Assembly: GCA_003482905.1 (NCBI GenBank)
Contig: DMXM01000029.1
Location: 1 to 64,000 of the forward strand
From: Elusimicrobiota bacterium
GTDB lineage: Bacteria; Elusimicrobiota; Elusimicrobia; Elusimicrobiales; UBA9959
DNA: 64,000 nucleotides
Direction: 5' to 3'
Of the stretch, positions 1-8,823 are shown in pieces. The position numbers and the translations under genes were made by a program. Each line of letters starts with the position of its first letter. The stretch's first letter is position 1. A model generated the notes under the pieces. The model made no database searches, was not told the DNA's origin, and saw nothing but the letters and a program-made list of their open reading frames with translations.

Positions 1-1185
1 CTGGACATGAACTCCTTCTTCGCTTCGGTGGAGCAGGAGATGGACGCTTCTTTGCGCAGCAAGCCCGTGGCGGTGGTGCCGCTGCTGGCGGACAGCACCT
101 GCTGCATAGCCGTCAGCTACGAGGGCAAGGCTTACGGCGTTAAGACCGGCACCCTGGTGGGCGAGGCGCGGCGGCTTTGCCCCGGCATGAAGTTCATCAT
201 AGGCGACCACGCCAATTACATCAATTACCACAATAAAATAGTGGAGGCGGTAGAATCCTGCGTGCCGGTGGATTCGGTCTGCTCCATAGACGAAATGGCC
301 TGCCGGCTTACCGGCTACCAGCAGGATTTAAAAGCGGCCACGGAGCTGGCGGCCAAGATAAAAGCCACAATAAAGGATACGGTGGGCTCTTCGCTTAAAT
401 GCTCCATAGGCCTGGGGCCCAACCGCTATCTTGCCAAGATAGCCGGGGATATGAAGAAACCAGACGGGTTCACCGTCATACGCCCCTGCGACCTGCCAAG
501 GATACTTTTTCCACTGAAGCTGCGCGATCTTACCGGCGTTGGGGCCAAAATGGAAGCCCGGCTGAACCAGCAGGGCATACAGACGATGGAGGGTCTGCTC
601 TCGCTGACGCCGGAGGAGATGCGCCGGGCCTGGGGCAGCGTAAGCGGCGAAGAAATGTGGCATTTGCTGCGCGGCGAGCAGCTTGTTGAAAAGGTGACGG
701 AGCAGAAGTCGCTGAGCCATTCCCATGTATTGCCCCCGGAGCTGCGCAACAAGGCCGGCGCCATGCGGATATTGAAGAAACTCACGGACAAAGCGGCCAC
801 GCGGCTGCGCAAAGAGGGCTTCTTCGCCTCCGGCATACAGATATACGTGAAGTTCATCAGGCAGGACAGCTGGCAGGCCCGCTGCAATCTGATGGAAACG
901 CAGGACACGCTGGCTTTTATCCACGCCATTAAAACGCTTTGGAAGGAATTGCCCGCGGGGCAGATTTACGCGGTGGGCGTGGTTATGACCGGCCTGGTGC
1001 CGGAAGCTTTCCACGCGCCGTCGCTGTTCGAGGACCACCGCCGCGACCGGCTTACAAAAACGCTGGACCAGATAAACGAGAAGTTCGGCCGTGACATACT
1101 GCATTACGGCGCCACGCATGAATCTTCCGGCCTGGTGCCACTCAGGATAGCGTTCACAAGGATACCGGAAGCGGACGAAGAGTGA
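1..1185 (+). CDS. dinB: Y-family DNA polymerase (DinB/Pol IV-like), 5' partial
   Basis: Translesion DNA polymerase that extends primers past damaged template bases. The reading frame is open from the first base: codons before the first ATG (7-9) encode L-D, and the Asp fits the first metal-binding residue of the family motif hxDMDxFFASVE, so the true start lies upstream of the window. The palm motif S-I-D-E at 283-294 supplies the second catalytic acidic pair. The YGVKTG and GPNRYLAKIA segments match the finger/palm region, the helix-hairpin-helix stretch DLTGVGAKMEARL follows, and a little-finger domain occupies the C-terminal 150 residues. The motif reads D-M-N rather than D-M-D, a position that is not itself catalytic. 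It ends just before a hairpin shared with the convergent gene. Family assignment is firm; Pol IV versus another Y-family branch is less so. Confidence 0.88.
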   Translation: MDMNSFFASVEQEMDASLRSKPVAVVPLLADSTCCIAVSYEGKAYGVKTGTLVGEARRLCPGMKFIIGDHANYINYHNKIVEAVESCVPVDSVCSIDEMACRLTGYQQDLKAATELAAKIKATIKDTVGSSLKCSIGLGPNRYLAKIAGDMKKPDGFTVIRPCDLPRILFPLKLRDLTGVGAKMEARLNQQGIQTMEGLLSLTPEEMRRAWGSVSGEEMWHLLRGEQLVEKVTEQKSLSHSHVLPPELRNKAGAMRILKKLTDKAATRLRKEGFFASGIQIYVKFIRQDSWQARCNLMETQDTLAFIHAIKTLWKELPAGQIYAVGVVMTGLVPEAFHAPSLFEDHRRDRLTKTLDQINEKFGRDILHYGATHESSGLVPLRIAFTRIPEADEE

Positions 1186-1190
1186 AGAAA

Positions 1191-1222
1191 AGGCTCAACC
1201 TCGGGGAATTGAGGTTGAGCCT
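1191..1222 (-). terminator. Hairpin between convergent genes
   Basis: A perfect 12-bp inverted repeat (arms 1191-1202 and 1211-1222, 8-nt loop) lies between the polymerase stop and the stop of the minus-strand MBL gene. Read on the minus strand it is followed by TTTTCTTC, so it fits an intrinsic terminator for the MBL gene; on the plus strand there is no T-run. Confidence 0.7.
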
Positions 1223-1242
1223 TGGAGAGGGACCGGGGAGCG

Positions 1243-2547
1243 CTAATCCAGGTAGAACTCTTCGCCGTTCTTCAGCAGGCGCACCCTTTTGCCGAAGGCG
1301 GCGGTGAATTTATCCGGGTGGGCGGTGTTGACGGGCACTATGTAGCGCGGCCTTTTATTCTCTACGAGTTTGCGGATGGCTGAAAAATAAGCGTGGCCGG
1401 TGGACGGCATGGGGACGGCCAGCAGGCCTTTGCCTTTGAACCATTCGAGCGTCTCCTGCATCCCGTCTTCGTCGGTATATTTTTCCCAATCGGAATACAA
1501 AAAGGCCCCGTGCCTGAAATCCTGTATCTGTTCTTCCACCCAAAGCTGCGAGTTGGCGCGCACGGGGATTATGCAGCGGGCCAGGTTGTCGCGCAGCCAG
1601 TCCCAGCCGTACATTTTAGGGCGCATCCGGCTGAATGTCTCGGTATACTCCGTCAACTGATATATGCGCTGCGTGGCGTTGTTCCTTATAATGCGCAGAT
1701 ATTCGGTCTCCAGGCTTGGGATCTTAAGGTCCACTCCGTGTTTCTGCGCCAGGGCTTTCACCCTTTCCAGCAGCAGCGCCGTGTAGCCGTCCACCACCAG
1801 GTAGCGCCGGGTGTTTTTGGCCAGAAAGGCCAGGCTGGCCAGCAGGTTTATATTCTGCCCGGCGCACATAACGTAAAGCGCGCCGCGCCTGTCCTCAAGA
1901 TTGGCTTCAATTTCCGCCATTACATCAATCTCCGAAGGGCCTTTCTCCACGTCGGCCTGGCTGCCTTCGGTTATTAAAGCGTCTATGGGCCCCATGTCGT
2001 TGGCCAGGAACTGCTTGAAGGCGTTGGCCTTGTTGCCGTGGTCGCGGAAGTCGCCGGTATAAAGCACGCGCTTGCCTTCTGACTCCACCAGAAAGGCAAA
2101 AGACTCCGCCGCGGTATGGTCCATCAGGAAAGGCGTAATGACGAAACGGCCCAGTATGAATTTATGGCCCCGGCGGAAATAGTTTATGCCTACGGGCAGT
2201 TTTTTGCCGTCGCGCGGCATTTTTGTGGTTATGCGCACCACGTCTTCCATTATCTCCGACATATAGACCTTGATGCCGGGGTTTATGGGTTTGGCCAGCA
2301 GCGCGCCGTAATGGCTGGCATGGGTGTGCGATATGATAAGCGCCAGGATGGGGTTCGGCGAGGGGCCGTAAAGGCCGGGGATGTCGAGGATGGCCGCTTC
2401 CGGCGTAACCGCCGCGCTTTTATGCGTTACCGGGTCCGTTTTAGGCAGGGGCGCGCCGTAGTCCAACAGTATCCTGGACTTGCCGGACCGCAGCTCTATG
2501 CAGTTGCCGCCGATCTCCTGCGCCCCGCGGTGTACGATTATTTTCAT
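1243..2547 (-). CDS. RNase J-like beta-CASP/metallo-beta-lactamase-fold protein with altered zinc motif
   Basis: The protein has 434 residues with an N-terminal MBL domain (about 1-190), a beta-CASP insertion and a return to the MBL fold, as in RNase J-type and mRNA 3'-end-like nucleases. Family landmarks visible are the opening HRGAQEIGGNCI, the motif H74-T-H-A-S-H79, MDHTAAES near residue 140 and GDFRDHG near residue 167. The classical second motif is HxHxDH; here the Asp is Ser78 (codon AGC at 2314-2316), which would remove a ligand of the second zinc. It is shorter than RNase J (about 550) and lacks its C-terminal domain. It lies 2 nt downstream of the 5'-nucleotidase gene and probably shares its transcript. 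It may be a nuclease with altered metal use or another hydrolase. Confidence 0.75.
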   Translation of the reverse strand: MKIIVHRGAQEIGGNCIELRSGKSRILLDYGAPLPKTDPVTHKSAAVTPEAAILDIPGLYGPSPNPILALIISHTHASHYGALLAKPINPGIKVYMSEIMEDVVRITTKMPRDGKKLPVGINYFRRGHKFILGRFVITPFLMDHTAAESFAFLVESEGKRVLYTGDFRDHGNKANAFKQFLANDMGPIDALITEGSQADVEKGPSEIDVMAEIEANLEDRRGALYVMCAGQNINLLASLAFLAKNTRRYLVVDGYTALLLERVKALAQKHGVDLKIPSLETEYLRIIRNNATQRIYQLTEYTETFSRMRPKMYGWDWLRDNLARCIIPVRANSQLWVEEQIQDFRHGAFLYSDWEKYTDEDGMQETLEWFKGKGLLAVPMPSTGHAYFSAIRKLVENKRPRYIVPVNTAHPDKFTAAFGKRVRLLKNGEEFYLD

Positions 2548-2549
2548 TT

Positions 2550-4103
2550 TTAATTTACCAGGACCAGCCTGCCCTTTTTTGGGGCGGTCACGGGGCCTTT
2601 GGAGAAGGCCTTTAGCATTACTTCGCGCATGGGGATAAGCGTGTCTTTTATAGCCTTGCCGCCGGCCAGGGCGGCGCCGCCGCTGCCGCCGAAGGCCAGG
2701 TAGTTGTTGGTGGCCACCAGGAATTCTTCAGCCGGGCCGATATAGCGGCCGCCGCGCCTAAGCCTTATGCCGGCGGGTTTGCCGTCGGGCCCGCGCTTGA
2801 ATTCCACCTGAAGCCCGGACACCTGTATAAGGCTCATGGCGGACTGCAAATTGTCGGCCATAAGGCTTTCTATCTGCGCGCCGTTCAGGCGCATGGTAAC
2901 GATGGTATTGTCGAAAGGCATGGCCTGGTAAATATCACGCAGGCGCACCGGGCCGCGGCGGAGTTCCGCCCTTAAAGCCTTGGTGTTCTGGAAGGCCATA
3001 TCGGCGCCGGCGGCGGCGCGGGTTATGTCGCACAGCCAGCTGCCTATGGCGGCGTCCAGCCCGTCAGCGGCAAAGCCCAGATCCGCCGCGGCGCGGCCCA
3101 CCGTCCTGCCCATTTCGCGTTCCACGTCCGCGTTGAAACCGGCGATGGTCTTCAGCACGGCGGGGTCTTCGCCGGTCTGGTCCGTCCAAAGCGGCACAAT
3201 GGCCGTCCTAATGCCGGTCAGCTTGCCGGTGGCGTCGTCGAAATTCATTTCTGCGCGGGTCACGTAGAAAAGGCCGTAGCCGCTTTCGCCCAGCCAGGTG
3301 CCCGATACCGGGTCGCGGTAGCCGTTTATCAGAAGGGTATGGTCGTGGCCGCCCAGCAGCAGGTCTATCCCCTGCGCGGCGCGGGCTATGCCCAGCGTGC
3401 CGTAGGGCGCGGGCGTAAAAGTCCAGGTGGAAATATCCACGCGCTTAAGGCCAAGGTCTTCGCTTATGCCTATATGCGCCAGAACTATTACGGCGTCCGG
3501 GTTAAGTTTTTTTATTTCCGGCAGCCAGGCGGCCGCCGAGGCGGCTTCGTCGCGGAAGTCCAGGTGATTTACATTCGTGGGCAGGGTTGAAGTGGCGGTA
3601 TGCTTGCCGGCCAGGCCCAGCACGGCTACGCGTTTGCCGTTCCTTTCTATTATGGTGTACGGCTTGACGTAGGCCGGGCCGGTCGTTGCGCCCTTCAGGT
3701 AGATATTGGCGGCCAGCAAAGGGAAATTGGCGCCGGCAGCCATGGCCTTAAGGCTGGGTTCGCCGAAATCGAAGTCGTGATTGCCGGGCGCGGCGGCGGC
3801 GTAGCCCGCTAGGTTCATAAGCGTAACGCTGGCCAGGCCTTTTGTAAGTATGCCCTCCGGAGTGCCCTGGAACATGTCCCCGGAATCCAGCACGATATAA
3901 GGCGTGGTGTCTTTTTTAAGCAGCGCCGCCAGCGCGGCAAAGCCGCCTATGCTGCGGGTGGAATTTTCATTGTCCCACAGGGCCGGCCTGGCCGAGTACC
4001 AGCCGTGGACGTCCGAGGTATGGTAAACGGCTATGGCGGCGGCTTGGGCGCGCAGCGCGGCAAGGGCCAGGAGTACGGGCAGCATAAACAGTGTTTTTTT
4101 CAT
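2550..4103 (-). CDS. Secreted 5'-nucleotidase / UshA-family metallophosphoesterase
   Basis: Probably hydrolyses nucleotides or related phosphate esters outside the cytoplasm. The chosen ATG at 4101-4103 gives a clean signal peptide (MKKTLFMLPVLLALAALRA, then AQAA). A longer reading would begin inside the 51-nt palindrome. Dinuclear metal motifs are HTSDVHG, DSGDMFQG, PGNHDFDFG, AHIG and GGHDH in the N-terminal calcineurin-like domain. The C-terminal 5'-nucleotidase domain starts around residue 330, with a substrate-pocket-like NTKALRAELRRG and PFDNTIVTM. The length of about 517 residues is typical. The gene is divergent from the SbcD-like gene, and the MBL gene follows within 2 nt. The exact substrate cannot be read from sequence. 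Confidence 0.85.
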   Translation of the reverse strand: MKKTLFMLPVLLALAALRAQAAAIAVYHTSDVHGWYSARPALWDNENSTRSIGGFAALAALLKKDTTPYIVLDSGDMFQGTPEGILTKGLASVTLMNLAGYAAAAPGNHDFDFGEPSLKAMAAGANFPLLAANIYLKGATTGPAYVKPYTIIERNGKRVAVLGLAGKHTATSTLPTNVNHLDFRDEAASAAAWLPEIKKLNPDAVIVLAHIGISEDLGLKRVDISTWTFTPAPYGTLGIARAAQGIDLLLGGHDHTLLINGYRDPVSGTWLGESGYGLFYVTRAEMNFDDATGKLTGIRTAIVPLWTDQTGEDPAVLKTIAGFNADVEREMGRTVGRAAADLGFAADGLDAAIGSWLCDITRAAAGADMAFQNTKALRAELRRGPVRLRDIYQAMPFDNTIVTMRLNGAQIESLMADNLQSAMSLIQVSGLQVEFKRGPDGKPAGIRLRRGGRYIGPAEEFLVATNNYLAFGGSGGAALAGGKAIKDTLIPMREVMLKAFSKGPVTAPKKGRLVLVN

Positions 4104-4122
4104 GGCGTGCATATATTGTACA

Positions 4123-4173
4123 TTAAGGTGACACACAACTTAATTGTCGCAATTAAGTTGTGTGTCACCTTAA
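4123..4173. repeat. Perfect 24-bp inverted repeat, 3-nt loop
   Basis: Arms 4123-4146 and 4150-4173 are exact reverse complements with loop TCG. The core contains AAGGTGACACACAACT. It fills most of the 89-bp space between two divergent genes and so must lie in their 5' regions. It could be a mobile palindrome of the REP type, an RNA hairpin in both leaders, or an operator. AAAGGA just beyond it (4185-4190) is the ribosome-binding site of the plus-strand gene. Confidence 0.9.
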
Positions 4174-4192
4174 TTAAATATAATAAAGGACG

Positions 4193-5293
4193 ATGGCTAA
4201 GATAATTCACGCGGCGGACCTGCACCTGGAGGACGGTGAACAGCTGCCCTATTGCTACGGCGTGCTGGACGAGATAATAGCCCTGACCCTGGCCGAAAAG
4301 CCGGACGCGCTGGTGCTGGCCGGCGACATGTTCGATTCTTTCGGGGATTTCGAGGCGCTGCGCTCCGAGGTCTGCGCCAGGTTCAAGCCCGTGGCCGCGG
4401 CCGGCGTCCCTATAATTTATATCCCCGGCAACCATGAAAGCCGCGGCGCCACGGCCAACCTTACCGCCTATAACATGGACCCCATCACATTCGCGGCGGC
4501 CAGGCCTTTCTCACTGATAGAGGCGGGCGGGCTGGAATTCCTCTGCGTGCCGCACGCCGACAGTTACGACGGCTACCTGGACTGGCAGGTGCCGCTGAAA
4601 AAACCGGGGGCCGCGCGCATAGCCGTGGTGCACGCGCTCAACTCCGCCATTTACGCCGGCCCCGAGGAAGAAACTGATTCCCGCGCCGGCGTTATAGACG
4701 ACGACTTTTTCAGCCGCTTCGAAGTGGATTACGCCGCCCTGGGCCACGTGCACGCCGGCCGCCAGGCCGCGCTGGGCGGGGCCTTGGCCTGCTACCCCGG
4801 TTCGGCCAGGGTCTGGCGGGCCCATCCGCGCGAGGCGGGGCCGCGGCGCGTCTGCGTGGTGCGCCTCGGCGGCACCGAGCCCTCCGTACGTACGGTAGAA
4901 TTAAAAGCGGCAGGCCTGTTCAAAGAATACCGGCTGCCGCTGGACCTGGCCGGCGCCATAAGCCGGGCCGACGCGGATAAAGCGGCAGGCGCCGCCACCA
5001 ATTTGGACCTGCTGAAGATAGTGCTTACCGGCGTGGTGGAGGACGAGAACGCGGCCAAAGCCTCGGCCGAGGCGCTTAAGGCCGGGCTTAAAGATAAGGC
5101 CAGGCTGGTGGAGGTGCGCACCGACACGGTAGTGGCCGCCGAAATTTCCAGCCACAGCCTTACCAAAGCTTTCCTGGCGGAGATGGATAAAATTAAGCCG
5201 GAGGACGCGCAGGGCGGCGATTACCGCTGCTGGCTGATGGCGAAACAATACGGGCTTGAAGAATTGGCCGATAAGATACTGGAGGCCAAATGA
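4193..5293 (+). CDS. SbcD/Mre11-family DNA repair exonuclease subunit (YhaO-like)
   Basis: Nuclease half of an SMC-like repair complex. Phosphoesterase motifs appear in order: AADLHLEDG (residue 7 on), LAGDMFDSF, IPGNHESRG, then VVHALN and LGHVHAGR, which together give the two-metal site of Mre11/SbcD. The capping region after about residue 220 is divergent, and the protein (366 aa) is a little shorter than E. coli SbcD. AAAGGA is spaced well before the ATG. The stop overlaps the next ATG by 4 nt (ATGA at 5290-5293), so the two subunits are translationally coupled. The partner's internal membrane-like segment makes a YhaO/YhaN-type pair more likely than classical SbcCD. Confidence 0.85.
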   Translation: MAKIIHAADLHLEDGEQLPYCYGVLDEIIALTLAEKPDALVLAGDMFDSFGDFEALRSEVCARFKPVAAAGVPIIYIPGNHESRGATANLTAYNMDPITFAAARPFSLIEAGGLEFLCVPHADSYDGYLDWQVPLKKPGAARIAVVHALNSAIYAGPEEETDSRAGVIDDDFFSRFEVDYAALGHVHAGRQAALGGALACYPGSARVWRAHPREAGPRRVCVVRLGGTEPSVRTVELKAAGLFKEYRLPLDLAGAISRADADKAAGAATNLDLLKIVLTGVVEDENAAKASAEALKAGLKDKARLVEVRTDTVVAAEISSHSLTKAFLAEMDKIKPEDAQGGDYRCWLMAKQYGLEELADKILEAK

Positions 5294-7593
5294 TAAGCCG
5301 CCTGGAGCTGCCCGACTTCGGCAAGTTCAGGAAGACGGAACTTAATTTCGGCCCGTTCACGGTTATAACGGGACCCAACGAGGCCGGCAAAACCACGGTG
5401 TTCGACGCCCTGTTCGACGCGCTTTGCGCCGGGGCGCGCCACGAAGGCCGGCCGCTGTGGAAGAACCTGGCCGGCCGCTACAGCGCGCTGCGCAAGTCCG
5501 CCATCGTCTGGGAGGCGGGCGCCCCCCCGCTGGCCTTCGGCGACAATGAATTCATGGAGATCTTCGCCATACGCGGCGGCGAACCGGGAGTACATCACCC
5601 TGAGAACAAGGGCGCTTCGGCCTGGTCCCTGGCGGCCGAGAACGCGCTGCTTAACGCCGGCCTTAACCCCGCGCAAATGGCGGCCGGGCTTACCGACAAG
5701 GCCGAGAGCGTGCGCAAGGGCTCGGTGCAGGCCGGCATAAGGCGTCTGCGCGAAGGGATAAAGGACCGCGAACAGGTTATAGCGGCGCTTAAGGCCGAGC
5801 GCGACGCCATATTGGCGGGCGCGGCGCAGACCGCGCGCCTGGCGGATGAAAAGACCGCCAGGGCCGCCGAACTGGAGACCTTGAACGCCGGGGTGAAAGC
5901 GCTGACGGCGGAAATAGAGAAGCTTTCCGCGGCGGCGCGCCGCGCCGTGGTAATGGCGGGGCTTAAAGCCCTGCGCGAGCTTACCGAGGCGCGCGAGGCG
6001 GCGGCGGCCATGGCGGCTTTTTCGGTGAACGAGATAGCGGCTTACAGGGCTTTAAGGGAAACGCAGATAGAAGCGGAAAAGGCGGCCTCCGCAGGTGAGG
6101 CCGGCCTGGCCGAAAAGCAGGCTTCGTCAACGGCGGCCTCGGCCGCGCTGGAAAGGCTGGCCGAACGTGAGCAGGTGCTGCGGTTGCAGAGCGGCTGCGC
6201 CCTGGGCCTGGCCGCCAGGCTGGCCGAGTTCGCCTCGGAACCGGAGCGGCTGACCGTGGGCGTGGACAAGCGGCTGCGCTGGGGCATTTGGGGCGGAGGC
6301 GCCGCGCTGGCCCTTTTGGTGGCCTGGAGCGGCGGCATTATTCCTTACATAGCGGCCGCCTTAATAACTGCGGCGGCGGCCTGGGCCGGCATAAAACTTT
6401 CCATCACCGAAACCTTATCAGGGCACACGCCCGGGGAAGTGACGGCTTTTCTGGCCGGCCTCACCGGGGAATGGGCGGCGGTATCGCAGGAGGATTTTCC
6501 TACCGGCGACCTGGAGACGGCGCGTGCATTCCTGGCCAAGGCCGCGGCGGACCACCAGGCCATTCTGGCGGCTTACGAAGCCAAAATGGCCGAGATAGGC
6601 GAGAATGAGACCATGGTGATAATGGCCGGGCAGACGGCCGCCGAGCGCAAAAAGGCCGCCGAAGACGCCGCGCGCGAGGCCGGGGAATGGCTTAAGGCGC
6701 GGCATTGCATAAACGAGGACAATTACCAGGCCAAGGTGGCCGAATACAAGAAACTGGCGGCCCGGGCCGTGGACATGCAGCAGCGCGTACTGGCGCTGGT
6801 CAGCGGCCTCGGCTGCTCCGGCGAGGAAGAGCTTAAGGACAAACTTTTTGCGGAGAACGGCGACCTGGAGCGGCGCGGAATAGAACCGGCGCAGGGGGCC
6901 GAAGCGGATCTGGCGCGGCTCAGGCGCCAGCTGGCCGAAATGGCGGAGAAGGCGCACGCGGCCGAGGCGGCGTTCAACAGGGTGAGCGCCGAGCTGGGCA
7001 CTTCAAGGGCAGTTTCCGAGGCCAGGCTTGGGGGCCTCCCGGCCAGGCTAAATCAGGCGGAGACGGAGCTGGAGGCGGAGAAGGCGGAACTGGCGGAACT
7101 GGAGCTGCAGGCCGGGGCCTACGCCATGGCGGCGGGCGTCTTCACCAGGCTGGCCGAAACTTCGGCTATGGCTTTTGAGACGCTGGGCAAGGAAGTTACC
7201 GGCACTTTGCGGGCGGTGCTGCCCGAGGTTTACGCGGAGTTCAAGGCTTTCGACGCCGAGGGCGCCGCGGTTACCGATGCCGGGGGCATAAAGCGCTCCG
7301 TGAAGAACCTTTCTTCCGGCATGCGCGATCTTTTTATGCTGGCGGCGCGGCTTACCATAGCGCGCCGGGCGCGGCTGGGCCCGGACGGCCTGGCGCCGGC
7401 GCTGCTGGTACTGGACGAGCCTTTCTACACGCTGGACGCGGCCCGCGAGCGCGCGGCGATAAAGCTGCTTAACAATTTCCACAAAACCACCGGCTGGCAG
7501 GTCATTATCCTTACCAAGGACGCCACCCTGTCCGCCACCGCCAAAGCCGAAGGCATACCCGTCACCGATGTAACCCTGTCGGCCATTTCCTAA
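5290..7593 (+). CDS. SbcC/Rad50-like SMC ATPase with central hydrophobic segment (YhaN-like)
   Basis: ATPase half of the repair complex. The Walker A motif GPNEAGKTT lies near residue 28, the signature LSSGMRD near 675 and Walker B LLVLDEPFYTLD near 705. Between them lie two Ala/Glu/Lys-rich coiled-coil stretches (about 140-310 and 400-620) separated by a hydrophobic region (about 328-370) long enough for one or two membrane helices. Rad50 and SbcC have a zinc hook at the coiled-coil apex; no CxxC is visible here, whereas B. subtilis YhaN-type proteins carry a central membrane segment. At 767 residues it is shorter than SbcC (about 1,000). It overlaps the nuclease gene by 4 nt. A DNA-end or membrane-tethered processing role is inference. 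Confidence 0.83.
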   Translation: MISRLELPDFGKFRKTELNFGPFTVITGPNEAGKTTVFDALFDALCAGARHEGRPLWKNLAGRYSALRKSAIVWEAGAPPLAFGDNEFMEIFAIRGGEPGVHHPENKGASAWSLAAENALLNAGLNPAQMAAGLTDKAESVRKGSVQAGIRRLREGIKDREQVIAALKAERDAILAGAAQTARLADEKTARAAELETLNAGVKALTAEIEKLSAAARRAVVMAGLKALRELTEAREAAAAMAAFSVNEIAAYRALRETQIEAEKAASAGEAGLAEKQASSTAASAALERLAEREQVLRLQSGCALGLAARLAEFASEPERLTVGVDKRLRWGIWGGGAALALLVAWSGGIIPYIAAALITAAAAWAGIKLSITETLSGHTPGEVTAFLAGLTGEWAAVSQEDFPTGDLETARAFLAKAAADHQAILAAYEAKMAEIGENETMVIMAGQTAAERKKAAEDAAREAGEWLKARHCINEDNYQAKVAEYKKLAARAVDMQQRVLALVSGLGCSGEEELKDKLFAENGDLERRGIEPAQGAEADLARLRRQLAEMAEKAHAAEAAFNRVSAELGTSRAVSEARLGGLPARLNQAETELEAEKAELAELELQAGAYAMAAGVFTRLAETSAMAFETLGKEVTGTLRAVLPEVYAEFKAFDAEGAAVTDAGGIKRSVKNLSSGMRDLFMLAARLTIARRARLGPDGLAPALLVLDEPFYTLDAARERAAIKLLNNFHKTTGWQVIILTKDATLSATAKAEGIPVTDVTLSAIS

Positions 7594-7629
7594 GCCTGCT
7601 CACGCATATTCATTAACCGTTCTTAATGC

Positions 7630-7652
7630 CAAAAGGAGCCTGGCTCCTTTTG
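7630..7652. terminator. Compact hairpin with 11-bp arms between convergent genes
   Basis: CAAAAGGAGCC (7630-7640), one base, then GGCTCCTTTTG (7642-7652). It sits 37 bp after the SMC-like gene and 22 bp from the end of the convergent ATPase gene. The T-rich right arm could terminate the plus transcript. Its AAAAGGAGCC core also occurs in the longer palindrome at 29934-29987. Confidence 0.55.
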
Positions 7653-7674
7653 CGCCGATACGTCAAAGGAGACT

Positions 7675-8811
7675 TCAGGCGATAAAATCCAGGAAGTTAT
7701 CTCTGGATATCACTTTATAAGTGGCGTTCTTATATGTTTCCAGCCACTCTTTGGGAGCCTTCGGCTGCTTGGTTCCCCATTTTATTTCGTATCCGGACAG
7801 TTTGCCGTTGCGCTCCTCAACCCAATCCACTTCCTTTTTATCGTATGTGCGCCAGAAATAATTATTCGAAATAATGCCGGAGTATTTCTGTTTCTTCAAA
7901 CGCTCCATTACAACATAGTTTTCCCAGATCATTCCGATATCGTCCCGCAGATGCGGCGGATTGAAGTTGTTTATCAGGGAATTACGGATGCCGTTGTCGA
8001 CAAAATAATAGCGGGAGGTTTTGTACACTTCTTTGCGCAGGTTCCGGCTGAAGCCCCTAATGTTCACTATCACAAAAGACTTTTCCAGCAGGTCCAGGTA
8101 TCTGGCCACCGTGTTTTTATGCAGGTCCAGGTTATTGCCGAGTTCCGCATGAGAAACTTCATGCCCTATCTGGAAGGCAAGCAGGACAAGCAGGTCTTTC
8201 AGTTTTTTCGCGCCCCTTACGGTGTCAAGCTCAAGGATATCTTTAAAGAGGTAAGAGCCGGACAGCGTGTCAAGGTATTCCTGACGCTGTTTCAGGGAAG
8301 ACAGCGAAAACAATTCAGGATAGCCGCCGTATATAAGATGCTGCTCAAAAATGGAGTGGTAATAAGCGGCGCCTTTGGTCATTATCAATTCGGCGGCGGA
8401 AACGGGGTATAGATTGACCGTCTTGTGTCTGCCGGTAAGAGGTTCCCCGACTTTTTGCGCCAGGTCAAAAGAGGCCGAGCCGCTTACGACTACCTTTAGC
8501 CCGGGGCTGGTGTCGACTATCAGCTTCAGGGTGTCGCCGATAGCGGGGATCTTCTGAGCTTCATCTATCATCAGCAGAGAGGCGTCGCCTATGTAGGCGT
8601 GCAGTTTTTCAGGGATATTTGTGGAGAGATGTTCCTGCACGGAGCCGCTTTCGCCATTAAGAAAAAGTATCCTCTCCCTCGGCGACAAGGCCTTATTTAG
8701 CTGATCAAGCAGGAAAGTTTTGCCGGTGCGGCGGGTGCCGTAAAGAATTAAAACTTTACCCTTTTGAAGTTTTTCCTTTAATTGTTTTGCGGCTGTGCGG
8801 CTTATGATCAT
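7675..8811 (-). CDS. AAA ATPase with C-terminal DUF4143 domain
   Basis: The protein has 378 residues. An N-terminal AAA_14-type ATPase carries Walker A GTRRTGKT (about 25-32) and Walker B SLLMIDEAQ (about 78-86), and SGSASFDL looks like sensor 1. A winged-helix-like stretch (about 205-245) precedes a C-terminal DUF4143 region with PD-(D/E)xK-like elements (KKEVDWVEE and YEIKWG). Such ATPases are common, sporadically distributed and of unknown function; some occur beside toxin-antitoxin or defence genes. Codons here are visibly richer in A/T than in the flanking genes, and the gene stands alone with its own promoter and operator-like palindrome, suggesting horizontal acquisition. No antitoxin-like partner is visible. 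Confidence 0.85.
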   Translation of the reverse strand: MIISRTAAKQLKEKLQKGKVLILYGTRRTGKTFLLDQLNKALSPRERILFLNGESGSVQEHLSTNIPEKLHAYIGDASLLMIDEAQKIPAIGDTLKLIVDTSPGLKVVVSGSASFDLAQKVGEPLTGRHKTVNLYPVSAAELIMTKGAAYYHSIFEQHLIYGGYPELFSLSSLKQRQEYLDTLSGSYLFKDILELDTVRGAKKLKDLLVLLAFQIGHEVSHAELGNNLDLHKNTVARYLDLLEKSFVIVNIRGFSRNLRKEVYKTSRYYFVDNGIRNSLINNFNPPHLRDDIGMIWENYVVMERLKKQKYSGIISNNYFWRTYDKKEVDWVEERNGKLSGYEIKWGTKQPKAPKEWLETYKNATYKVISRDNFLDFIA

Positions 8812-8823
8812 ATATTAATATCT

